Below, piece after piece: positions 1 to 5,218 of a DNA stretch of 5,366 nt. A program made the position numbers and the translations under genes. How positions within the stretch are numbered: position 1 is the first letter of the stretch; each line of letters opens with the position of its first letter. Source of the stretch: Planctomycetota bacterium. GTDB lineage: Bacteria > Planctomycetota > UBA1135 > UBA2386. The stretch covers positions 1-5,366 of the forward strand of contig CANGSN010000246.1 of the NCBI GenBank assembly GCA_947455805.1, written 5' to 3'. The notes below the pieces were generated by a model. That model saw only the letters and a list, made by a program, of their open reading frames with translations. It was not told the origin of the DNA and did not search any database.

Positions 1-189
1 CGGCAGTTCGCCGCGCACGGCACCGACCGCGGTCGGGAACGGCAGGTCGAACGGTGCGGGGCCGAGGCCGGTGCGGCCGGCGGCGAGCGCGTCGAGGTGC
101 TGCTGCCGCGTGCTGCCGAGCGCGCTCAGCACGGAGTAGCCGGTGATCGGCAGCGGCGACAGCCGCGCCGGGCAGGCGCCGTCAACCAT
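1..189 (-). CDS. Beta-ketoacyl-ACP synthase family protein, N-terminal fragment (cut by window edge)
   Basis: Only the first 63 residues lie in the window, and the gene continues past position 1. The frame opens MVDGACPARLSPLPITGYSV and soon reads SALGSTRQQHLDALAAGRTG. This matches the start of the thiolase-fold ketosynthases (first beta strand ITGxxxxSALG, then a helix ending in AGRTG). Family members extend acyl-ACP by decarboxylative Claisen condensation in the cytoplasm. The following FDLPFPTAVGAV segment resembles the ketosynthases of aryl-polyene-type clusters more than housekeeping FabF, but this is from memory. The catalytic Cys and His residues lie outside the window, so activity cannot be judged. 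The ATG at 189-187 overlaps the stop of the upstream halogenase-like gene by 8 nt, which suggests translational coupling, and it lacks a strong Shine-Dalgarno. Family call is fairly secure; subfamily is uncertain. Confidence 0.78.
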   Translation of the reverse strand, partial: MVDGACPARLSPLPITGYSVLSALGSTRQQHLDALAAGRTGLGPAPFDLPFPTAVGAVRGELP

Positions 190-1471
190 GCGAGTCGCTC
201 GGAGCGCCGGCGGTCGCGGTCGGCTTGCGGCTGTCGTAGCGTCGCGCGTTGAGCAGCATGTCCTGGAAGACGTTGCCGCTGCGCCAGACGTCGCCGGCGA
301 GCACGCTCATGATCCCGCGCCGCATGTCGAGGTTGTCGGACGGCGGGCCGAGGAAGATCGTCTCCGCGAAGTGCGAGTTGTAGAAGCGGTCGATCAGGCC
401 GGCGAACGTGCGGAACGCGCGGTCCATGCTGACCTCGTGCTCGCGCAGCAGTTCGCCATCGGCTTCGCGGCCTTCGCGCAGCGCTGGCGCGACCAGGTCG
501 ACGACCTTCTGCGCGCCGACCATCGCCAGCGTCACGCCCGACGAGAACACCGGGTCGAGGAAGCAGGCGGCGTCGCCGAGGCAGCAGAACCGCGAACCGC
601 TCGGCAGCTGGTTGCGGTAGCTGAAGTTGCCGATCACGCGCGTCTCGAGGCGCCTGGCCCCCTGCGTCAGCCGCGTCACCAGCGGGCCCTGCAGCAGGTC
701 GCGTTCGAGTTCGACGTCGGTGATCTTGGTGCGGCCGACGAGGCCGACGCTGAGGCGCTTGCCGGGCAGCGGGATGATCCAGCCCCAGCCACCCGGGGCG
801 AGCACGATGCGGATGTTCTTGCCGGGGCCGAGTTCGTCCCACGCCGCGTCGCCGATGTCCTCGTAGTGCGTGAACACCGAGCAGCGGCCGAACTGGTCGT
901 ACGGCACCGCCGCCTCGGCGCGGCGCGCCAGCAGGCGCGACTGACCCGAGGCGTCGATCAGGTAGCGGCCGCGGTAGGTGTGCGTGCGCGTGCGCAGGAA
1001 CGCCGCCGAGCCGTCGGCGTCGACACCGGCGTCGACCACCGTCTCGCCGTGGCGCACGACGGCGCCGTTCCGCACCGCGGCACAGCACAGTGCCTGGTCG
1101 AAGCGGGCGCGGTCGACGTGCCACGCGTGGCGGCCGCAACCGGGCAGCGTCTCGGTGAACACGAACTGGCGGTGGCGGCCCGTGCGTTCGCACAGGAACT
1201 CGGCGCCCTGCTTGTAGACGAACGTGTCCTCGGCCGGCGGCACGCCGAGCTTCTCGATCACCGGCAGCGACATCGGCAGCAGCGACTCGCCGATGTGGAA
1301 GCGCGGGAACTCGTCCTTCTCCAGCACCAGCGTGCGCAGGCCTTCCTGCGCGAGCAGGCCCGCGGCCGTGGCGCCGGCGGGGCCGGCCCCGACGACCAGC
1401 ACGTCCCAGTGCGTCTCGTGAAGGAGGTCGGCGGCGGGCTTCGCCGCGGCGTGCTGCACGTACATGTTCAT
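182..1471 (-). CDS. Flavin-dependent halogenase-like FAD oxidoreductase (tryptophan/phenol halogenase family)
   Basis: The protein is 429 aa. An N-terminal Rossmann FAD site (WDVLVVGAGPAGATAA, GxGxxG at residues 28-33, acidic Glu51 closing the second strand) is followed by FPRFHIGESLLP (55-66), the GES/TLLP signature of phenol-type flavin-dependent halogenases. Lys87 in VYKQGAEF sits where these enzymes carry the lysine that handles hypochlorous acid. Residues 229-234 (WGWIIP) fit the WxWxIP motif, and 304-312 (FLDPVFSSG) fit FxxPxxSxG; both are used to tell halogenases from ordinary flavin monooxygenases. GDAA at 299-302 is the second FAD-binding segment. Relatives in flexirubin and aryl-polyene clusters are often annotated only as FAD oxidoreductases, so halogenation is inferred. 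The frame stays open upstream inside fabG, but homology and a GGAGG site 6 nt upstream fix the ATG at 1471. It overlaps fabG by 4 nt and the ketosynthase by 8 nt. A separate flavin reductase would be needed and is not in the window. Confidence 0.88.
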   Translation of the reverse strand: MNMYVQHAAAKPAADLLHETHWDVLVVGAGPAGATAAGLLAQEGLRTLVLEKDEFPRFHIGESLLPMSLPVIEKLGVPPAEDTFVYKQGAEFLCERTGRHRQFVFTETLPGCGRHAWHVDRARFDQALCCAAVRNGAVVRHGETVVDAGVDADGSAAFLRTRTHTYRGRYLIDASGQSRLLARRAEAAVPYDQFGRCSVFTHYEDIGDAAWDELGPGKNIRIVLAPGGWGWIIPLPGKRLSVGLVGRTKITDVELERDLLQGPLVTRLTQGARRLETRVIGNFSYRNQLPSGSRFCCLGDAACFLDPVFSSGVTLAMVGAQKVVDLVAPALREGREADGELLREHEVSMDRAFRTFAGLIDRFYNSHFAETIFLGPPSDNLDMRRGIMSVLAGDVWRSGNVFQDMLLNARRYDSRKPTATAGAPSDSHG

Positions 1472-2184
1472 GAGAAGCCTCCGTCGATGCCGACCACCTG
1501 GCCGGTGATGTAGGCGGCGTCCTCGGACGCGAGGAACGCCACCAGCGCGGCGACCTCGTCGGGCTTGCCGACGCGCCGCATGGGAATCTGTTCGAGCACG
1601 AACTCCGGTACGCCGGCGATCATCTCGGTGTCGATCAGGCCGGGCGCGACCGCGTTCACCGTGATCTTCCGCTTCGCGAGTTCCTGCGCCAAGGTGCGGG
1701 TGAAGCCGACGATGCCGGCCTTCGCCGCCGCGTAGTTGGCCTGGCCGCGCGTGCCCTTCTGCGCCGACAGCGACGACAGGTTGACGATGCGGCCCCACTT
1801 CTGCTGCACCATCGGCATGGTCAGCGGCTGCGTCACGTGGAAGCAGCCGTCGAGCGTGGTGCGGATCACCTTGTCCCACTGTTCGTGGGTCATCGCCGGG
1901 AACGCGGCGTCGGCGGTGACGCCGGCGTTGTTGACCAGGATGCCGATCGGGCGCGGGTCCTGCAGCAGCTGCGCGATCGCCTTCTCGGTCGCCTCGCGGT
2001 CGGCGACGTCGAACGCGACCGCGATCGCCTCGCCACCCTTCTGCTGGATGTCGGCGACGACCGCGTTGGCGGCGTCGGCGTCACGGCGGTAGTTGACGAT
2101 CACCGGGTGGCCGGCTGCCGCCAGTCGCTTGGCGATGGCGGCGCCGATGCCGCGGCTGGCGCCGGTGACGAGGGCGCGCCGCAC
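1468..2184 (-). CDS. fabG: 3-oxoacyl-ACP reductase, FabG-type short-chain dehydrogenase
   Basis: This cytoplasmic classical SDR (238 aa) reduces 3-oxoacyl-ACP to 3-hydroxyacyl-ACP with NADPH. With the GTG start at 2184 the protein begins MRRALVTGASRGIG, giving the cofactor loop TGASRGIG (residues 7-14), NNAG (85-88), catalytic Ser138, and Tyr151 and Lys155 in YAAAK. The C-terminus is GQVVGIDGGFS. These Ser/Tyr/Lys numbers equal those of E. coli FabG. The Asn that normally completes the catalytic tetrad (N110 in E. coli) is a Thr here, in RTTLDGCF. The phrase LDGCFHVTQPLTMPM resembles FabG paralogues from aryl-polyene clusters. The start is uncertain: GTG at 2205 and ATG at 2229 are in frame, but no candidate has a good Shine-Dalgarno and the extra residues do not belong to the fold. 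It heads the three-gene overlapping set, with its TGA inside the next ATG (ATGA). Confidence 0.93.
   Translation of the reverse strand: MRRALVTGASRGIGAAIAKRLAAAGHPVIVNYRRDADAANAVVADIQQKGGEAIAVAFDVADREATEKAIAQLLQDPRPIGILVNNAGVTADAAFPAMTHEQWDKVIRTTLDGCFHVTQPLTMPMVQQKWGRIVNLSSLSAQKGTRGQANYAAAKAGIVGFTRTLAQELAKRKITVNAVAPGLIDTEMIAGVPEFVLEQIPMRRVGKPDEVAALVAFLASEDAAYITGQVVGIDGGFS
1478..1482 (-). promoter_or_regulatory. Shine-Dalgarno (GGAGG) of the halogenase-like gene
   Basis: On the minus strand GGAGG is followed by six bases (CTTCTC) and then ATG at 1471. It lies inside the last codons of fabG. It decides the start of the halogenase-like gene against the much longer open frame upstream, and it is one of only two clear ribosome-binding sites in the window. 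Confidence 0.8.
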
Positions 2185-2241
2185 GATGCCGGAATCTCTG
2201 CTCACGTGGGTCCGAGGATGGCCACGCATCAAAGCAAAGCC

Positions 2242-2261
2242 GCCCGGTGCTGTCGCCGGGC
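2242..2261 (-). terminator. Possible weak terminator hairpin upstream of fabG
   Basis: A perfect 6-bp stem (GCCCGG/CCGGGC) encloses an 8-nt loop. Read on the minus strand it is followed by GGCTTTGCTTTG, which is T-rich but not a true U-tract. It lies downstream of the secreted-protein gene ending at 2309 and upstream of fabG. On the plus strand a T5 run starts nine bases after the stem. Without a clean U-tract, a terminator role is only suggested. Confidence 0.35.
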
Positions 2262-2283
2262 CGATCGCGCTTTTTGCGGGCTC

Positions 2284-2302
2284 GCCCGGGGTGGCGCCGG
2301 GC
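2284..2302 (-). terminator. Second hairpin with the same stem, just after the secreted-protein gene stop
   Basis: The same GCCCGG/CCGGGC 6-bp stem recurs with a 7-nt loop, starting seven bases after the stop of the gene ending at 2309. On the minus strand it is followed by GAGCCCGCAAAAAG, which has no U-tract. It could stabilise the mRNA 3' end or form part of a composite terminator with the hairpin at 2242-2261. Confidence 0.3.
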
Positions 2303-2308
2303 CCCGCT

Positions 2309-3412
2309 TCAATTGCCGACGGTGAACTGGTTGCCGTTCGATGCGATCAGGCCAGCGGTCGTCGCGTTCGAGAACGCCAGCGCCTGCGTCGACATCGTGA
2401 TGCCGATCAGGTTCAGCTGGCTCGGGATCGGCAGCGGTACCGAGGAGACGCCCGCGGTCGCCGGCAGCGTCAACGACAGCAGGTTGCCGTTCGAGTAGGC
2501 GTTGCATCCGTTCATTCCGATCGCAGCCAGGCTGACGCCGGGGTCGACCACGGTGTCGCCGAAGAACAGCGCGCTGACCGGCAACGCCGCCGGCACGTTG
2601 CTGATGCGGAACGTGAACGTCGACGAGCCGAGCGCCGGGCCGCCGGTCGTGGTCAGCGCCAGGGCCGGCGAACCGCAGCCGGTGCCGTAGTTGGTGGCCG
2701 ACGCGCAGTTGGCCGGCGCGCCGAGCGGGATCGCCACCCAGCCCGGGTTGGTCGGGATCAGGTGCAGGCCGTTGTTCGGCATGTCGAACGAGCCGCCGAC
2801 CAGGAACTCTTCGAAGATCGTGTTGTCGGTGGTCGTGGCTCCCAGCGACAGGTCGAGGCTCGCCGGCGGCGTGACGCCGCCGCCCGGCGACACGCCGACG
2901 ATGCCGGCCTGCCACGTCGGCTGCGTCGCGACCGACTGGTTGGTGGCGCCCGGGCCGTAGATGAACTTGATCTCGCCGCTGGCGAACAACTTCATCTGCA
3001 CGTCGAAGATGCCGCTCGTGTTGTTGTAGCAGCGCACGTTCTTCCACGTGACCGTGCACTCGGTCGCCGTGCTGTTCAGGTGGACCGCGGCGTTGTTGGT
3101 GGCCTGCGCCTGGATGTCGGCCCACAGCGGGCAGATGCGCGGCGAGCCGCTCGCCAGTTCGCCCGCGGTGGCCGAGAAGTCGGCGCCGCCAGGCGCCGGC
3201 GTGCCGTTGTTCGACAAGTAGGCGTAGCACTTGTCGGTCACGTGGATGTGCGTGTAGGTCGCGCCCGCGAGCGGGAACGCGAAGCCGATCGGCTGGATCG
3301 CGAACACGGTGTCCGGACCGACGCCGAGGTTGGTGCCGAAGTTCAGATCGAAGCACTGGGCAGGCGCGAAGGCAGCCAGCGCGAACAGGGAGAGGGCCCG
3401 GAGTCGTTGCAT
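2309..3412 (-). CDS. Secreted beta-sandwich protein, Planctomycetota style, full-length paralogue
   Basis: The 367-aa protein opens with a Sec signal peptide (MQRLRALSLFALAAFAPA, then QCFD), probably cut after APA near residue 18. Residues about 20-225 look like a nidogen-type beta-sandwich of extracellular proteins: a GFAFPLAGATYTHIHV strand pair, PRICPLWADI (91-100), TVTWKNV (120-126), an FDVQMKLFASGEIKFIYG stretch (136-153) and GIVGVSPGG (170-178). Residues about 236-367 form a second beta-rich domain (NYGTGCGSPAL onward, ending LIASNGNQFTVGN) of a kind I associate with the C-terminus of many planctomycete exported proteins. No catalytic motif or C-terminal membrane anchor is visible, so the role is unknown; a surface or matrix protein is plausible. 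The upstream neighbour is a shortened paralogue 42 nt away on the same strand. No Shine-Dalgarno precedes the ATG (CCACCACC). Confidence 0.87.
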   Translation of the reverse strand: MQRLRALSLFALAAFAPAQCFDLNFGTNLGVGPDTVFAIQPIGFAFPLAGATYTHIHVTDKCYAYLSNNGTPAPGGADFSATAGELASGSPRICPLWADIQAQATNNAAVHLNSTATECTVTWKNVRCYNNTSGIFDVQMKLFASGEIKFIYGPGATNQSVATQPTWQAGIVGVSPGGGVTPPASLDLSLGATTTDNTIFEEFLVGGSFDMPNNGLHLIPTNPGWVAIPLGAPANCASATNYGTGCGSPALALTTTGGPALGSSTFTFRISNVPAALPVSALFFGDTVVDPGVSLAAIGMNGCNAYSNGNLLSLTLPATAGVSSVPLPIPSQLNLIGITMSTQALAFSNATTAGLIASNGNQFTVGN

Positions 3413-3454
3413 GGTGGTGGGATATGTGCCGAATGGCGGCGCCGACGAGGTCCG

Positions 3455-4054
3455 TCAAGGGTAGGCGTGCGTCTCCAGCCCGCAAGCGGCGGCGCGCCGT
3501 GGCCTCGTGTCCGCCTGAAGCCCGATGGTCATCTGCATGCCGTTCGACGCAATCAGGCCGAGCGGCGTCGCCGGCGAGAAGGCCAGCGACTGGCTGGTGA
3601 TGCTGATGCCGACCAGCGCCGGGTTGCTGGCGATCGGCAGCAGCGCCGTCGACGTGCCCTGGATGGTCGGCACCGGCAGCGACAGCAGGTTGCCGTTGCC
3701 GTAGGCCTGGCACAGCCCCATGGTCGAGCCACCGGCGATCGGCAACGGCGAGGGCAAGGTGACGGTCTGCTCGACGTTGTTGCCGTTGGCGACGACGGCC
3801 GCGGCGGCGGTCGGCGGCATGAACGTCGGCGCGCCCCCGTTCGACAGGAACAGGTAGCCCTTGTCGCCGACGTGCACGTTGCTGTAGGTCGTGCCGGCGA
3901 GCGGGAAGGCGAAGCCGATCGACTGCTGTGGGAACACGAAGTCGGGGCCGCTGCCGAGCGACGTGCCGAAGACGGTGTCGAAGCACTGTGCGGTCGCGAA
4001 CGGCGCGAAGGTCGTGGCGGCGGCGAAGAGGAGCGGCAGCAGGCGGTTCCCCAC
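3455..4054 (-). CDS. Secreted protein, internally shortened paralogue of the downstream gene
   Basis: Counted from GTG 4054 the protein has 199 aa. Its signal peptide (VGNRLLPLLFAAATTFAPFATA) ends in AQCFD, as in the neighbour. Residues 22-76 match residues 18-72 of the neighbour at about two thirds identity, including IGFAFPLAG. Residues 115-178 match 303-366 of the neighbour without gaps (37 of 64 identical by hand count, including LIASNG). Only 38 unrelated residues join these ends, where the neighbour has about 230, so the PLW/TVTW/IYG core is absent. A 20-residue Arg/Ala-rich tail follows the point where the family normally ends. An in-frame ATG at 4099 gives 15 more residues (with Asp-Asp-Glu before the hydrophobic stretch), which makes a poorer signal peptide. 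Neither start has a clear Shine-Dalgarno. Function is unknown. It may be a degenerating duplicate or a minimal variant. Confidence 0.75.
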   Translation of the reverse strand: MGNRLLPLLFAAATTFAPFATAQCFDTVFGTSLGSGPDFVFPQQSIGFAFPLAGTTYSNVHVGDKGYLFLSNGGAPTFMPPTAAAAVVANGNNVEQTVTLPSPLPIAGGSTMGLCQAYGNGNLLSLPVPTIQGTSTALLPIASNPALVGISITSQSLAFSPATPLGLIASNGMQMTIGLQADTRPRRAAACGLETHAYP

Positions 4055-4198
4055 GGGCAGAGGCTCGTCGTCCCGGTTGGGAACGGCGAGAACGCGCATG
4101 CTCGCACTGCTGGAGAAGGTGCTTTCCCCGGTCGCGCAAGGTCCGTTCGGCCGCCGCGCTTCCGGCCGTCCGAGCAGCCGCTTCGCCACCGGTCGCAG

Positions 4199-4705
4199 TC
4201 AAGGCCGGAACGTCAGCAGCAGCACCACGCGGTCGCCGTCGCCGTGGTTCCAGGCCTCGTGCTCGAAGGTGTCGTCGAACACGAGGCAGCGGCCCTCCTG
4301 CCAGCCACGCGTCTCGTCGCCGAAGCGGATGGCGACGTCGCCACCCGGCACCACGAGGCCGAGGTGGCAGCGCAGCACACCCGCCAGTTCGCCGCGGTGC
4401 GGATAGAGGTGCGTGCCGGGCAGGAAGCGCGAGAAGCCGGCGTTGACGAGGTTCGGCACCGCGGCGCAGGCGGCGGCGGTGGCCGGGGTGCGGGCGCGTC
4501 GCGCCGCGTCGCCGGCGTCGCCGCCGAACAGCGAGTAGTACAGCCAGCCGCGCTCGTCGTAGCGACCCTCGACCGAGGTCAGCGAGTCGGGCGCTTCGTA
4601 GAACGACTCCCGGCCGAGCTGATCGAGCTCGCGGCGCACCGCGGCGAACTGCCGTTCGAGGGCGGGCACGAACGGGACGGTGGTCGGGTCGCGGAAGGCG
4701 GTCAT
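4199..4705 (-). CDS. Aspartyl/asparaginyl beta-hydroxylase-family 2-oxoglutarate/Fe(II) oxygenase
   Basis: This 168-aa protein has no signal peptide and is presumably cytosolic. The C-terminal half carries the AspH fold signature: LYPHRGELAGVLRCHLGL, then IRFGDETRGWQEG, LVFDDTFEHEAWN and DRVVLLLTFRP. Compared with human AspH, the two iron-binding histidines (H679, H725) correspond to His103 and His149, and the 2-oxoglutarate-binding arginines (R688, R735) to Arg112 and Arg159. All four keep identical spacing (+9, +46, +56), so an active oxygenase is likely. As in AspH, iron is held by two histidines without the usual carboxylate. Substrates in the family include Asp/Asn side chains of proteins and, for LpxO, lipid A acyl chains; the substrate here cannot be read from sequence. 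The ATG at 4705 is chosen because FRDPTTVPFVPALE begins the normal N-terminal region; no Shine-Dalgarno is seen. It is divergent from the gene at 4823 and lies 144 nt (99 nt to ATG 4099) upstream of the secreted-protein pair. Confidence 0.9.
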   Translation of the reverse strand: MTAFRDPTTVPFVPALERQFAAVRRELDQLGRESFYEAPDSLTSVEGRYDERGWLYYSLFGGDAGDAARRARTPATAAACAAVPNLVNAGFSRFLPGTHLYPHRGELAGVLRCHLGLVVPGGDVAIRFGDETRGWQEGRCLVFDDTFEHEAWNHGDGDRVVLLLTFRP

Positions 4706-4822
4706 CGGCGGTGGCACGTTCGCCAACGAGCGGGCTGGCGTCCAGCGCGTCGCATGGCGCCTCGCTATGCCCTGCGCCTCGTCGGCGTCCCCTCTCGTCG
4801 ATCCCAAGGCCGGGAGAGTCCC
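4706..4822. promoter_or_regulatory. Divergent intergenic region between the oxygenase and the LPNG-repeat gene
   Basis: This 117-nt gap lies between two divergently transcribed starts, so at least one promoter is expected in it. I cannot point to convincing -35/-10 boxes or an operator palindrome. The only clear signal is the ribosome-binding site of the plus-strand gene at its right end. Confidence 0.35.
4812..4816 (+). promoter_or_regulatory. Shine-Dalgarno (GGGAG) of the LPNG-repeat gene
   Basis: GGGAG is followed by six bases (AGTCCC) and then ATG at 4823. It fixes the start of the plus-strand gene within a frame that stays open far upstream. Confidence 0.7.
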
Positions 4823-5218
4823 ATGAGCCGCATCCGCGTTCGTCGCTTCGTTCCTCTCGCCCTGCCGCTCGCCGCGTTGGGCACGCTCGCGGCGTCTGCC
4901 GCGGCGCAGTGCAGCAATCCCGCGATCTCCTTGTCGGCGAACGTCGGCACCGACGGCATCGTCCATGCATCCACGTGGTGGGATCCGGACGGCCCTGGGC
5001 CGGCCGCGCCCGTGGTCGTGCTCGGCGGCGACCACCCGACCGTGTGGCGGCGGCAAGCCGGCACCTGGGCGCCCCTCGGCGCTGGGCCGACGCAGACGAT
5101 CGACGCGTTGGTCGAGCTGCCGAACGGCGACGTCGTCGTCGCCAGCCAACTGCCTGTTCGAATTGCCGAACGGCGAGCTGCTGCTCGCCGGCAGCACGGC
5201 CGGGATCGCGGCGTGTGA
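4823..5218 (+). CDS. Secreted LPNG-repeat protein, N-terminal part, frame broken before the natural end
   Basis: As read, the frame gives 131 aa. A strong Sec signal peptide (basic MSRIRVRRF, a Leu/Ala-rich core, then SAAAQC) has likely cleavage near residue 28. The mature part has HASTWWDPDGPGP, VVVLGGDHPTVWR, GTWAPLGAG and LVELPNGDVVVA. This is the opening of a family I know from planctomycetes, in which WDPDGPGP is followed by many units of about 50-60 residues of the type LPNGDLVAGG...W...WxPLG, probably a beta-propeller-like surface protein. After ASQ (around 5149) the frame turns into Arg-rich non-family sequence and stops at 5218, while the family sequence resumes in another frame from about 5148. 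The true gene is therefore longer and broken, or the sequence has an error here. No catalytic residues are seen. Confidence 0.72.
   Translation: MSRIRVRRFVPLALPLAALGTLAASAAAQCSNPAISLSANVGTDGIVHASTWWDPDGPGPAAPVVVLGGDHPTVWRRQAGTWAPLGAGPTQTIDALVELPNGDVVVASQLPVRIAERRAAARRQHGRDRGV
5118..5176 (+). repeat. Pair of short direct repeats encoding LPNG cores
   Basis: The 13-mer TGCCGAACGGCGA occurs at 5118-5130 and at 5164-5176, each followed by a similar (C/G)TCGTCGTCGCC or GCTGCTGCTCGCC tract. Each copy encodes a LPNG(D/E) repeat core. Their spacing is 46 nt, which is not a multiple of three, so the two copies lie in different frames. Normal spacing in this protein family is a full repeat unit of about 150-180 nt. 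Confidence 0.7.

Larger units (their letters stand above)
2185..2308. other. Gap between the secreted-protein gene and fabG, with two same-stem hairpins
   Basis: This 124-nt gap (80 nt if fabG starts at ATG 2229) separates the last secreted-protein gene from the fabG-led set. It holds two short inverted repeats, listed separately, and an A5/T5 run at 2271-2275. No sigma-70-like promoter is recognisable in either direction. A promoter for the fabG set would be expected here if the hairpins terminate upstream transcription. Confidence 0.5.

Noticed and set aside
143..1513. Open frame of about 450 codons on the plus strand opposite the halogenase-like gene
   Set aside because: The composition (Val/Ala/Arg/His/Gln-rich) is typical of antisense shadow in G+C-rich DNA. 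No motif, and the opposite strand encodes a clear flavoenzyme.
1472..1879. N-terminal extension of the halogenase-like gene into fabG
   Set aside because: The extra 136 residues are out-of-frame fabG sequence. The Rossmann motif and the GGAGG site place the start at 1471.
3464..3530. REP-like palindromic tract near the 3' end of the short paralogue
   Set aside because: GTCCGCCTGAAGCCCGAT resembles dispersed palindromes seen in some soil bacteria, but the arms match only partly and no second copy exists in the window.
2093..5218. Very long open frame on the plus strand (over 1000 codons)
   Set aside because: Up to 4822 it is the antisense shadow of the secreted-protein and oxygenase genes: Arg/Ala/Val-rich and low in complexity, with no domain. 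Only the part from the ATG at 4823 is a real gene, with its own Shine-Dalgarno and signal peptide.
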